A DNA stretch of 64,000 nucleotides, from the NCBI RefSeq assembly GCF_040813715.1, contig NZ_JBFOCH010000008.1. One strand, written 5' to 3'. Source of the DNA: Mesorhizobium_K marinum (GTDB lineage Bacteria > Pseudomonadota > Alphaproteobacteria > Rhizobiales > Rhizobiaceae). The position numbers and the translations under genes are program-made. Shown here piece after piece: positions 43,544 through 52,580 of the stretch; the stretch's first letter is position 1; each line of letters begins with the position of its first letter. The notes beneath the pieces are model-generated. The model ran no database searches. It had not been told where the DNA came from and was given only the letters and a program-made list of their open reading frames with translations.

Positions 43544-44254
43544 CTATCGAAGGCAATCGACATAGGCGCCGGCCGTCGCCGCGCGCCGCTCGATGAGGGC
43601 GGCGAGCCGACGCAGGCCGGCCGACGGGCGCGCCGGGTCGCGCTCGATCGGATTGGGAAGGGTCACCGTCAGCAGCGCCGCCTGGCGCCGCGTCAGGTTC
43701 TTGGCCGAGCGGCCGAAGTGATGTTGCGCGGCCGCCTCGATCCCGTAGATGCCCGGGCCCCATTCTGCGATATTGACGTAGATCTCCATGATGCGCCGCT
43801 TGGACAGGACGAGATCGGCATAGACCGCGAGCGGCAGCTCGAAGAGTTTCCGCAGGGTTCCGAACGGCCGCTGCCAAAGATAGAGGTTCTTGACCGTCTG
43901 CATGGTGATGGTCGATGCGCCGCGCGGCTGTTCGCCGGCCATGGCGTCGTCGATGACCACCTTGAGTTCGGCGAGGTCGACGCCGCGATGCGCGCAGAAT
44001 TGCCCGTCTTCCGACATGACCACGGAATGGAGGAGCACCGGGGCCACGTCCTCGAGCGGCACCCATCGCCGATCGTAGCCACGCAGGGTGACGAGGTCCT
44101 TCACCATCAGGGTCGAGACCGGGTGCACGAAAGAAGGCGCATAGAGGATCGTCAGGACCGCAGGCAGCACGAGCAGGATCGCCGCGATCCCCAATGCCCG
44201 CCGCCGCCAGGTGCGTGCCCGGCCGCGGGACCGACCGGTCCGCCTCGATGCCAT
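43544..44254 (-). CDS. mtgA: Monofunctional biosynthetic peptidoglycan transglycosylase
   Basis: A 236-residue GT51 enzyme. It has an Arg-rich N-terminus and one transmembrane helix (LGIAAILLVLPAVLTILYAP, about 21-40), followed by the GT51 motifs VVMSEDGQFCAHRGVDL (catalytic Glu), RGASTITMQTVKNLYLW, RRIMEIYVNIAEWGPGIYG and HFGRSAKNLTRRQAALL. It polymerises glycan strands from lipid II. ATG 44254 is preferred; the longer upstream reading is not coding in style. It is divergent from the polyprenyl synthase gene. Confidence 0.93.
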   Translation of the reverse strand: MASRRTGRSRGRARTWRRRALGIAAILLVLPAVLTILYAPSFVHPVSTLMVKDLVTLRGYDRRWVPLEDVAPVLLHSVVMSEDGQFCAHRGVDLAELKVVIDDAMAGEQPRGASTITMQTVKNLYLWQRPFGTLRKLFELPLAVYADLVLSKRRIMEIYVNIAEWGPGIYGIEAAAQHHFGRSAKNLTRRQAALLTVTLPNPIERDPARPSAGLRRLAALIERRAATAGAYVDCLR

Positions 44255-44407
44255 TCCTGGCCCTTCTGCTTGAGAATCCGTCTCGGCCACGTATTCGTCC
44301 CGTCTGCCATGCAGCCATAATGTCGCGTGCCGGGATACGCAACCTGACGCGGGGTCCGGGCCAGTCGCTGCTTGACCCTGCCCGGCATTGTCGTAAACGG
44401 TCGGACC

Positions 44408-45319
44408 ATGATCGCGGCCGACACATTCGAAACCATTCTGGAGATGCGTGCGAGAGCCGTGGAGGATCTGCTCGGCAGCCTGCTCGACGAGCGCATCCTG
44501 CCTGGCGAGATCGCGCGGCCGGCCAGGCTGCTCCAGGCGATGCGGCACGGCGTCCTCAACGGTGGAAAGCGGCTGCGACCCTTCCTCGTCGTAGAAAGCG
44601 CGGGGCTTTTTGGCGCCGACCAGGACGCGGCGCTGCGGGTGGCCTCGGCGCTTGAATGCGTGCACTGCTATTCGCTCATCCACGACGACCTGCCGGCGAT
44701 GGACGATGATGACCTGCGCCGCGGCCAGCCGACCGTGCACAAGGCCTATGACGAGGCGACGGCGATCCTGGCGGGCGACAGCCTGCTGACGCTGGCCTTC
44801 GACATTCTCGCCGACGAGGCGACGGCGATCGCCGCCGACAGGCGCGCGGCGCTGGTGCTAGCGCTTGCGCGCGCCGCCGGCGCCGGCGGCATGGCCGGGG
44901 GCCAGGCGCTGGATCTCGACGCCGAGCGGACGCAACCCGACGAGGCCGGCATCATCACGCTGCAGGCAATGAAGACCGGTGCGCTCATCCGCTTCGCGTG
45001 CGAGGCCGGAGCCATCGTCGCCGGGGCGCCCGCAGCCGACCGCGAACGGCTCGCGGAATTCGGCTCTGCCATCGGCCTGGCCTTCCAACTGGCCGACGAC
45101 CTGCTCGACCTGACGTCGGACACGACAACCCTAGGCAAGACCGCCGGCAAGGACGTCGCCGCCGGCAAGGCGACGCTGGTGCGGCTGCACGGCCCGGACT
45201 GGACCCGCCGGCAGCTCGACGGCCTCGTCCTGCAGGCGCGCGAACTGCTGAAGCCCTATGGCGCAGCCGCGTCGACGCTTAAACTTGCAGCGAACTTCGT
45301 CGCGACCCGACGCAAGTGA
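44408..45319 (+). CDS. Polyprenyl (farnesyl/geranylgeranyl) diphosphate synthase
   Basis: A 303-residue trans-isoprenyl diphosphate synthase. The first Asp-rich motif is in HDDLPAMDDDDLRRGQPTVH (about 89-108), the second in FQLADDLLDLTSD, with GGKRLRPFL and KTGALIRFA also typical. It chain-elongates DMAPP with IPP; it resembles IspA-type farnesyl synthases, but product length is not certain. ATG 44408 is preferred over TTG 44372. Confidence 0.9.
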   Translation: MIAADTFETILEMRARAVEDLLGSLLDERILPGEIARPARLLQAMRHGVLNGGKRLRPFLVVESAGLFGADQDAALRVASALECVHCYSLIHDDLPAMDDDDLRRGQPTVHKAYDEATAILAGDSLLTLAFDILADEATAIAADRRAALVLALARAAGAGGMAGGQALDLDAERTQPDEAGIITLQAMKTGALIRFACEAGAIVAGAPAADRERLAEFGSAIGLAFQLADDLLDLTSDTTTLGKTAGKDVAAGKATLVRLHGPDWTRRQLDGLVLQARELLKPYGAAASTLKLAANFVATRRK

Positions 45320-45398
45320 CAACGCCGATTTCTCATTTGTGAAATCTTAATTCAAATACAGCCTAATCCCGAGCGTTCTTCCTGCGCAATTCGGGGTA

Positions 45399-47720
45399 AT
45401 GCGCTTGTCCGGGCAGCCGTCATTCATCCGTTCGATCCGGATCCGCTATCTGTCGGGTCTCGTCATCCTGGCCGCGACCTGCGGCGCGATCATCTTTGCC
45501 ATGAACAGCGTGAACGCGCTCAGGCACCGCATCGACGCGACCGCAACCGAGTTCGCCGATCTCACCCAGGACCTGCGCCGCGCCGAGATATTCGCGGGCC
45601 AGGCGTCCAGCAACTGGAGGGCCGGCACGCGCGCCGAACTGTCGGCCGCCGCCCTCGGCCATGTCGAACGCCTCACCGGCGCGATCAAGAACCTCGACGG
45701 CCAGTTGAACGCGCTGCGCCCAAGCCTGTCGCTCGAAGCGTCGCGCAAGCTTGAATCGGCGTCGATCAACGGAGACCTGTTCTGGTCGGCCCGTGACATC
45801 GTCCGCAACCTCGGCGTTCTCGCAAGCGCGGAAACGCCGCATGATTCGACCTACCGCGAAATCAGCAACCAGAGTGATTTCTTCGCGCAGCCGATGCTGG
45901 CGCGCGCACGCGACGTTCTGGAAGCAGAGCGCCGGGCGGCCGACGCGAGAACCGACTCGCTGCTGGCCTGGGCGACCGTCGCCCTGCTGGCCGTGCTCGC
46001 CGCCGTGGCGCTCTGGGTATTCCGCCCGATGGAGAAGGCGATCCGGCAGGCATTCTCGGATGTGGCTCAGGCGCTGTTCAAGGCCGAAGCGGCGGACCGC
46101 GCCAAGTCCGAGTTCCTCGCCAACATGAGCCATGAGATCCGCACGCCGATGAACGGGGTGCTCGGCATGGCCGAACTTCTCGCCCGAACCGAGCTCACGC
46201 CGCGCCAGAAGACCTTCACCGACGTCATCACAAAGTCGGGCAACGCGCTCCTCACCATCATCAACGACATTCTCGACTTCTCGAAGATCAATGCGGGCCA
46301 GCTGACGCTCGACAACGCTCCGTTCAGCCTGGCCGAGGCTGTCGAGGACGTCGCGGCGCTGGTCTCGGCGCGGGTCGCCGAAAAGAACCTCGAGCTCATC
46401 GTTCGCATCGATCCGCGGCTGCCGGCCTTCGTGACCGGTGATGTCGGACGGTTCCGCCAGATCGTCACCAACATGCTCGGCAATGCCGTGAAGTTCACCG
46501 AAAAGGGGCATGTGCTGATCGACGTGTCCGGCGACATGGTCGACGGCGTCGTGCAGCTCAAGGTGCGTGTCGAGGACACCGGCATAGGCATCCCGGCCGA
46601 CAAGCTGCCCAGCGTCTTCGACAAGTTCGCGCAGGTCGACAGCTCGTCGACGCGCCGCCACGAGGGTACCGGCCTCGGCCTCGCCATCGCCGCGCGGCTC
46701 GTCGACCTGATGGGCGGCAAGATCGGCCTGGAAAGCGAGGTCGGTCGGGGCTCGATCTTCTGGTTCACAGCCGCGATGGCGGCCCACGATGCCGCGGTTC
46801 CCGACGCCACCGTGCCGGTCGACGTGACCGGATCGCGGGTCCTCGTGATCGACGACAACCCGGTCAACCGCGAGATCCTGCTCGAGCAGTTGCGCAGCTG
46901 GGGATTCGACTGTGCGGCCGCCGAATCGGGCGCAATCGGCCTCGCCTTCCTCGACCGCGCAGCGCAGCTTGGCGCTCCCGTCGATTGCGTGATCCTCGAC
47001 TACCAGATGCCCGGGATGAACGGCGCCGACGTGGCCAAGGCGATGTGCTCCGACGCCAGGACAGCGTCGATCCCGATCGTGCTGCTGACATCCGTCGACC
47101 AGGTCGACTTTGCCCGTCTTGTTCTCGACTACGGCATTGCGGCTCACCTGACCAAGCCGGCCCGATCCGCGGCGCTGCTCGGCACCGTCGTCGCCGCGCT
47201 CCAGAAAGCCGGCAACCAGTCCGCGCGCGCGGAATTCACCCGCGAGGCCAATGATACGGCTGTAGCTGTCGAGGCGCCACGCGTCGTCGCGTTGGCCGGA
47301 GCCGAGGACGCCGCGAAGGCGGCTACCCCGCTCGACGTCCTGGTCGCCGAAGACAATGAGGTGAATCAGCTTGTGTTTTCGCAGATCCTGTCGGGTCTCG
47401 GCTTGAGCTATCGTATCGCCGGCAACGGCCGCACTGCCGTCGAGATGTTCCGCGCGCTGAAGCCGCGCCTTGTCCTCATGGACGTCTCGATGCCCGAAAT
47501 GAACGGGTTCGAGGCGACCGAGGCTATCCGCGCGGCGGAGGCCGCCACCGGTGTGCGGACTCCGATCATCGGGGTCACCGCCCATGCACTCAAGGGCGAC
47601 AGCGCTAGGTGCCTCGAAGCGGGCATGGACGACTATCTTCCGAAACCCGTCTCGCCCGACCGCCTGGGCGCGAAGATCGGCACGTGGCTTGCCGAGACTG
47701 AAATGGCGAAGACGGCCTAG
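45399..47720 (+). CDS. Hybrid sensor histidine kinase with two receiver domains
   Basis: A 773-residue membrane kinase. Transmembrane helices lie at about 17-36 and 187-207, flanking a periplasmic helical sensor. A HisKA box EFLANMSHEIRTPMNGVLG has His about 248; the HATPase domain has NMLGNAVKFT, VEDTGIGIPADKLPSVFDKF and HEGTGLGLAI. The first receiver (about 477-595) has VDCVILDYQMPGMNG and the second (about 645-765) RLVLMDVSMPEMNG. No HPt domain is present, so phosphotransfer goes to another protein. It stands alone; the signal is unknown. Confidence 0.92.
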   Translation: MRLSGQPSFIRSIRIRYLSGLVILAATCGAIIFAMNSVNALRHRIDATATEFADLTQDLRRAEIFAGQASSNWRAGTRAELSAAALGHVERLTGAIKNLDGQLNALRPSLSLEASRKLESASINGDLFWSARDIVRNLGVLASAETPHDSTYREISNQSDFFAQPMLARARDVLEAERRAADARTDSLLAWATVALLAVLAAVALWVFRPMEKAIRQAFSDVAQALFKAEAADRAKSEFLANMSHEIRTPMNGVLGMAELLARTELTPRQKTFTDVITKSGNALLTIINDILDFSKINAGQLTLDNAPFSLAEAVEDVAALVSARVAEKNLELIVRIDPRLPAFVTGDVGRFRQIVTNMLGNAVKFTEKGHVLIDVSGDMVDGVVQLKVRVEDTGIGIPADKLPSVFDKFAQVDSSSTRRHEGTGLGLAIAARLVDLMGGKIGLESEVGRGSIFWFTAAMAAHDAAVPDATVPVDVTGSRVLVIDDNPVNREILLEQLRSWGFDCAAAESGAIGLAFLDRAAQLGAPVDCVILDYQMPGMNGADVAKAMCSDARTASIPIVLLTSVDQVDFARLVLDYGIAAHLTKPARSAALLGTVVAALQKAGNQSARAEFTREANDTAVAVEAPRVVALAGAEDAAKAATPLDVLVAEDNEVNQLVFSQILSGLGLSYRIAGNGRTAVEMFRALKPRLVLMDVSMPEMNGFEATEAIRAAEAATGVRTPIIGVTAHALKGDSARCLEAGMDDYLPKPVSPDRLGAKIGTWLAETEMAKTA

Positions 47721-47721
47721 A

Positions 47722-48588
47722 CTACCGGTTCTTCAGCACCACGCACGCACCGCCGGCACGCCGCAGCCTGTCGCAGATCGCGTCGGCCTCCTTGCGGGAG
47801 GCGGCGCCGATGCGCACGGCATAGATGCCGCGCGGCACGAAGGCCGACCGAACACGACTGACCGCCGGCTCGTGGCCGGCAAGAAGCGCAGGGAAGCGCG
47901 CCTTGACGCGCTGCCATTGGCGGATGGCGATGGCGCGGCGAATGTTGCCGGCGACCTGAACCCCCCACGGCTTGATATGCACGGTGGACATGGCAACGAC
48001 GGCGCTCATGGTCACCGGAAGAGTGCGGCAGGCCTTGCCGAAGGCCAGGGTCGGATGCAGCGGCTGCACGGTCCCGGCATAGTTGGCATCGGTGAACAGA
48101 TCGGCCGGCTCGCCCATGATGTCGAGCACGTAGTTCTCGGTTTCGAGCGGCAGGAAGCCGCCGGAGGTCAGCCAGCGTGTGACTCTGGCTTCGCCGGCGT
48201 TGTAGGCGGCGGCGGCAAGGCCGAGGTTGCCGAAGCCGGTCTTGAGCTCGCCGAGATACCTCGCCGACGCCGGCAGCGCCTTGGCGATGTCGAAACTGTC
48301 GTCGAGGCCGCGCATCGCAGCGGTTCCCGGCATGAACTGGGCGATGCCCTCGGCGCCTGCCGGGCTCACCGCATTCGGATCAAACCGGCTCTCCTTGAAG
48401 ATCAGCCTGGCGAAGAAGTCGCGCGGGATGGCGTTCCTGTCGGCCTCGCGCTCGATGATCGCGCAGATGCGTCCGATGGTGACGGGCAGCGACCGGCCGG
48501 GCGGATCGGCGATCGCCGGGGGGTGAGGCGCGAGGGCGGCGAACGCCATGCCAATCACGAGGACCGCCAGCCGCCGGACCGGCCTCAT
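47722..48588 (-). CDS. Lytic transglycosylase with SPOR-like C-terminus
   Basis: A 288-residue exported protein: signal peptide (LAVLVIGMAFAALAPHPPAIA), then an SLT domain with the catalytic Glu in FKESRFDPNAVSPAGAEGIAQ (about 67) and LAAAAYNAGEARVTRWL. A C-terminal stretch YAVRIGAASRKEADAICDRL resembles a SPOR peptidoglycan-binding repeat. It would cleave glycan strands in the periplasm. Its ATG at 48588 lies 1 bp after the ispG stop, so the two are probably co-transcribed. Confidence 0.87.
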   Translation of the reverse strand: MRPVRRLAVLVIGMAFAALAPHPPAIADPPGRSLPVTIGRICAIIEREADRNAIPRDFFARLIFKESRFDPNAVSPAGAEGIAQFMPGTAAMRGLDDSFDIAKALPASARYLGELKTGFGNLGLAAAAYNAGEARVTRWLTSGGFLPLETENYVLDIMGEPADLFTDANYAGTVQPLHPTLAFGKACRTLPVTMSAVVAMSTVHIKPWGVQVAGNIRRAIAIRQWQRVKARFPALLAGHEPAVSRVRSAFVPRGIYAVRIGAASRKEADAICDRLRRAGGACVVLKNR

Positions 48589-48589
48589 T

Positions 48590-49843
48590 CTATTCCGCGG
48601 CCGCCCTGCCGCCTCCGCCGAAGCGGCGCTCGATGTAGTCGGCGACCATCTTCTGGAACTCGTCGGCAATGGCGGGGCCGCGCAGGGTCGCCGCCTTCCT
48701 GCCGTCGATGAACACCGGGGCGGTCGGAGTTTCGCCGGTGCCTGGAAGCGAGATGCCGATATCGGCGTGCTTCGATTCGCCGGGTCCGTTGACGATGCAG
48801 CCCATGACGGCGACTTTCAGTTCCTCGACGCCGGGATATTTCTCGCGCCAGACCGGCATGTTCCTGCGGATGTCCTCCTGGATGTTCTGGGCCAGTTCCT
48901 GGAACACCGTCGAGGTGGTGCGGCCGCAGCCGGGACAGGCGGCGACGATCGGCACGAACTGGCGAAAGCCCATGGTCTGCAGGAGTTCCTGGGCGACCTG
49001 GACCTCGCGCGTCCTGTCGCCGCCTGGCTCGGGCGTCAAGGAGATGCGGATTGTGTCGCCGATGCCCTGCTGCAGCAGGATGCCAATGGCCGCCGATGAG
49101 GCGACGATGCCTTTCGATCCCATGCCGGCCTCAGTCAGGCCGAGATGCAGGGAATGGTCGGAGCGGCGCGCCAGTTCGGTGTAGACGGCCACGAGATCCT
49201 GCACGCCGCTGACCTTGGCGGACAGGATGATGCGGTCGCGCGGCAGGCCGATCTGCTCGGCCATCTCGGCCGAGAGCAGCGCCGACTGAACGATTGCCTC
49301 GTGCATGACCTGGACCGCGGTCAGCGGCGAGCCCCGTTCCTGGTTCTCGTCCATCAGCCGGGTCAGAAGCGCCTGGTCGAGCGATCCCCAGTTGACGCCG
49401 ATGCGGACCGGCTTGCCATAGCGGATCGCCATCTCGACGATCTCGCCGAACTGCCGGTCCTTCTTTTCCTTGAAGCCGACATTGCCGGGGTTGATCCGGT
49501 ACTTGGCCAAGGCTTCGGCGCAGCCGGGGTGATCGGCCAGCAGCTGATGGCCAATATAGTGGAAGTCGCCGACCAGCGGCACGTCGATGCCGAGCCGGTC
49601 AAGCCGCTCGCGGATCCGCGGCACCGCTGCCGCCGACTCGTCGCGGTCGACCGTGATGCGAACGATCTCCGACCCGGCCCTGGCCAGCGCTGCAACCTGG
49701 GCGACCGTCTGGTCGATGTCCGCCGTGTCGGTGTTGGTCATCGACTGGACGACCACCGGCGCACCGCCGCCGACCAAGACACCGCCGACATCGACGCCCA
49801 CGCTATGGCGTCGGGAGAAGGGAGAGGAATAGTACCCGGTCAT
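48590..49843 (-). CDS. ispG: 4-hydroxy-3-methylbut-2-enyl diphosphate synthase (flavodoxin type)
   Basis: A 417-residue MEP-pathway enzyme with a TIM-barrel N-terminal domain (VGVDVGGVLVGGGAPVVVQS, NPGNVGFKEKKDRQFGEI). The iron-sulfur C-terminal domain has the three cysteine ligands in ACPGCGRTTSTVFQ and CIVNGPGESKHADIGISLPG. It makes HMBPP from MEcPP. It fits the isoprenoid gene nearby (polyprenyl synthase). It is transcribed towards the lytic transglycosylase. Confidence 0.96.
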   Translation of the reverse strand: MTGYYSSPFSRRHSVGVDVGGVLVGGGAPVVVQSMTNTDTADIDQTVAQVAALARAGSEIVRITVDRDESAAAVPRIRERLDRLGIDVPLVGDFHYIGHQLLADHPGCAEALAKYRINPGNVGFKEKKDRQFGEIVEMAIRYGKPVRIGVNWGSLDQALLTRLMDENQERGSPLTAVQVMHEAIVQSALLSAEMAEQIGLPRDRIILSAKVSGVQDLVAVYTELARRSDHSLHLGLTEAGMGSKGIVASSAAIGILLQQGIGDTIRISLTPEPGGDRTREVQVAQELLQTMGFRQFVPIVAACPGCGRTTSTVFQELAQNIQEDIRRNMPVWREKYPGVEELKVAVMGCIVNGPGESKHADIGISLPGTGETPTAPVFIDGRKAATLRGPAIADEFQKMVADYIERRFGGGGRAAAE

Positions 49844-50024
49844 GCCGGCCCCTTGAAAGGTTCGGCCATGAGGTGGAGGAGCGGACCTGCGATGTCAATG
49901 CCCGCAATGCGGAAGATGCGCGCTGCGGGTCCGCCGAGGCGGCCTGCTTGCGCGCATCCACAACGCGAATGTCGATGCGGCGAGTGACCCGCGGCTGCGG
50001 GTCATTCGCCGTCCAAGCCTTCCG

Positions 50025-50468
50025 CTACTGAGCCGGTACGGGCTCGGCCGGGGCCGATTCAGCCGGAGCCGACGATTCAGGCGCGGGTGTTGCAGGCTCT
50101 GCAGGCGCCGTTGCTTCCGGAGCGGGCGTAGCCGAATCGGCCGGTGCCGTAGCCTCGGGCGCTGCCGGCGCGGATGCGTCGGGCGCCGGTGCGGCCGGCT
50201 CGGTCGTCGTGACCGCCGGTTCGCTGGGCGCGGGCGGCGCGTCGTTCGAGCCTGGCGCGAAGACGAAATAGGCGATCACGGCGAGGACCAGGACAACGGC
50301 GGCGATCAGCACGCTGCTGCCGCCGCTGCGGGTCTCGACGCGGTTCACGATTCGGGGATCGGACGTGTTCGCAGGGTTGCGGGCGCCGGGGATGAACGGA
50401 TCGGCGTCGGGACCGGGATTCGGTGCGTCCGGATGCCGGGGGTCCGGTACGCGAGCGGGATTGGCCAT
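50025..50468 (-). CDS. Single-pass membrane protein with Ala/Pro/Glu-rich tail
   Basis: A 147-residue protein I do not recognise. A Pro/Asp-rich N-terminal part (residues 1-48) is followed by one clear transmembrane helix, VLIAAVVLVLAVIAYFVFAP (about 53-72). A low-complexity tail then has repeated PAPEATAPAEPATPAP-like units to the end. The tail probably lies in the periplasm. ATG 50468 follows GGAGGAACCGCC. The low complexity makes homology searches unreliable, but codon use matches the neighbours. Confidence 0.7.
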   Translation of the reverse strand: MANPARVPDPRHPDAPNPGPDADPFIPGARNPANTSDPRIVNRVETRSGGSSVLIAAVVLVLAVIAYFVFAPGSNDAPPAPSEPAVTTTEPAAPAPDASAPAAPEATAPADSATPAPEATAPAEPATPAPESSAPAESAPAEPVPAQ

Positions 50469-50555
50469 GGCGGTTCCTCCGTCTGTTGGATGCCACTCAA
50501 ACGCGCCAGAGCTCGATAGGTTTCACGCAGACGTGAATTCTAGCGGCTGACCGGC

Positions 50556-51815
50556 TCAGCCGAAACGGCCGATGCCGAGCCCGCCAACGTCGATGTCGGG
50601 TGGCCTGCCGGACATGATGTCGGCCAGGACCTTGCCGGAGCCGCAGGCCATGGTCCAGCCGAGGGTGCCGTGGCCGGTGTTGACGAACAGATTGTCGAGA
50701 CGCGTCGGCCCGATGATCGGGGGGCCGTCCGGGGTCATCGGCCGCAGGCCGCACCAGAAGCTTGCCTTCGTCGCATCGCCGGCATCCGGGAAGAGGTCGC
50801 CGACGGAATATTCGAGCGTGCCCCGGCGGGACTCGTGAAGGGTCAGGTCGAAGCCCGAAATCTCGGCGGTTCCGCCGACACGAATGCGATCTCCCAGTCG
50901 CGTGATGGCGACCTTGTAGGTTTCGTCCATGATCGTGGAGACGGGAGCGGCCTCGGGATCGGCGACCGGCAGCGTCAGCGAATAGCCCTTGATCGGGTAG
51001 ACCGGAACCGGCACGCCCGCCTTGCGCATCCAGTAGGCGGAGTAGCTGCCAAGCGCCATCACATACGCGTCGGCCTTGATCTTCTCCGAACCGACCCTGA
51101 CCCCGGACAGGCTGTTTGTCGTCGTATCGCGCAACAGCCTGCCAATCTCCAAGCCGTATCGGAAGGTGACGCCGCGCTGCTTGCAAATCTCCGCCAGCCG
51201 CTCGGTGAACAGCCTGCAGTCGCCGGTCTCGTCGTCGGGAAGCCGCAGCCCGCCCGCGATCTTGCCGAGGACGCGCGACAAGGCGGGCTCTGCGCCGACG
51301 CAACCCGGGGCATCGAGCAACTCGAACGGAACGCCGAATTGCCTGAGCACCTCGATGTCCTTGCCGGCCCCGTCGAGCTGCGCCTGCGTGCGAAAAAGCT
51401 GGAGCGTGCCTTGGCTGCGTTCGTCGTAGCTGATGCCGGTCGATGCCCGCAGCTCGCGCAGCCGGTCGCGGCTGTACTCAGCGAGAGGCACCATGCGTGC
51501 CTTGTTGAGAGCGTATCGGGCCGACGTGCAGTTGCGCAGCATGCGGAAGAGCCAGATCCACATGGCCTTGTCCATCCGCGGCCGCACGACCAGCGGGCCA
51601 TGCCGCATGGTCAGCCACTTGATCGCCTTGAGCGGTATGCCGGGGCCGGCCCATGGCGATGCATAGCCGGGGGAAATCTCCCCTGCGTTGCCGAAGCTCG
51701 TCTCCATCGCCGGCCCGACCTGGCGGTCGATGACGGTGACCTCGTGGCCCGCCTCGTTGAGATAGTAGGCGGCTGCGACGCCGACGACACCCGCGCCCAG
51801 CACCAGAACTTTCAT
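50556..51815 (-). CDS. dadA: D-amino acid dehydrogenase
   Basis: A 419-residue FAD-dependent dehydrogenase. The Rossmann dinucleotide motif is MKVLVLGAGVVGVAAAYYLNEAGHEVTVID at the start, with MALGSYSAYWMRKAGVPVPVYPIKGYS and the C-terminal GLRPMTPDGPPIIGPT and NTGHGTLGWTMACGSGK. It oxidises D-alanine and other D-amino acids to keto acids and passes electrons to the membrane. It lies 10 bp downstream of alr in the true order, forming the usual D-alanine catabolic pair. Its 5' end is repeated at 51915-52049 and 52252-52386 by assembly. Confidence 0.94.
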   Translation of the reverse strand: MKVLVLGAGVVGVAAAYYLNEAGHEVTVIDRQVGPAMETSFGNAGEISPGYASPWAGPGIPLKAIKWLTMRHGPLVVRPRMDKAMWIWLFRMLRNCTSARYALNKARMVPLAEYSRDRLRELRASTGISYDERSQGTLQLFRTQAQLDGAGKDIEVLRQFGVPFELLDAPGCVGAEPALSRVLGKIAGGLRLPDDETGDCRLFTERLAEICKQRGVTFRYGLEIGRLLRDTTTNSLSGVRVGSEKIKADAYVMALGSYSAYWMRKAGVPVPVYPIKGYSLTLPVADPEAAPVSTIMDETYKVAITRLGDRIRVGGTAEISGFDLTLHESRRGTLEYSVGDLFPDAGDATKASFWCGLRPMTPDGPPIIGPTRLDNLFVNTGHGTLGWTMACGSGKVLADIMSGRPPDIDVGGLGIGRFG

Positions 51816-52580
51816 GGCACCCTCCTCAGCCGTCCAGATAGCGACGATGAAAGCGTCGGCCGAGGCTCGTCAAGATCTCGTAGCCGATCGTGCCCGACAG
51901 GATGGCGATATCGNTCCGGCGTTGCCGAAGCTCGTTTCCATCGCCGGCCCGACCTGGCGGTCGATGACGGTGACCTCGTGGCCCGCCTCGTTGAGATAGT
52001 AGGCGGCTGCGACGCCGACGACACCCGCGCCCAGCACCAGAACTTTCATGGCACCCTCCTCAGCCGTCCAGATAGCGACGATGAAAGCGTCGGCCGAGGC
52101 TCGTCAAGATCTCGTAGCCGATCGTGCCCGACAGGATGGCGATATCGTCGACGGTCTGGTTCCCGCCGAGCAGTTCGACGAGTTCGCCCGGCAGGAGATC
52201 GCGGCCGAGCGAAGAGATGTCGAGGATGATGCTGTCCATGGATACGCGGCNCCCTGCGTTGCCGAAGCTCGTCTCCATCGCCGGCCCGACCTGGCGGTCG
52301 ATGACGGTGACCTCGTGGCCCGCCTCGTTGAGATAGTAGGCGGCTGCGACGCCGACGACACCCGCGCCCAGCACCAGAACTTTCATGGCACCCTCCTCAG
52401 CCGTCCAGATAGCGACGATGAAAGCGTCGGCCGAGGCTCGTCAATATCTCATAGCCGATTGTGCCGGACAGGATGGCGATATCGTCGACGGTCTGGTTCC
52501 CGCCGAGCAGTTCGACGAGTTCGCCCGGCAGGAGATCGCGGCCGAGCGAAGAGATGTCGAGGATGATGCTGTCCATGGAT
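51690..52580 (-). repeat. Threefold assembly repeat of the alr-dadA junction, Ns at 51914 and 52251
   Basis: The dadA start and alr end occur three times: A (dadA ATG at 51815, alr tail 51826-51913), B (51915-52250, dadA ATG at 52049, alr tail from 52060) and C (from 52252, dadA ATG at 52386, then full alr). B and C alr tails differ silently (for example AAGATCTCG versus AATATCTCA). As at 3.3-4.2 kb, a short sister-strain contig sits between two overlapping contig ends. Confidence 0.85.

Noticed and set aside
51915..52386. Extra dadA and alr gene copies
   Set aside because: They are end fragments on each side of Ns at 51914 and 52251 with mostly silent differences; only one full dadA and one full alr exist.
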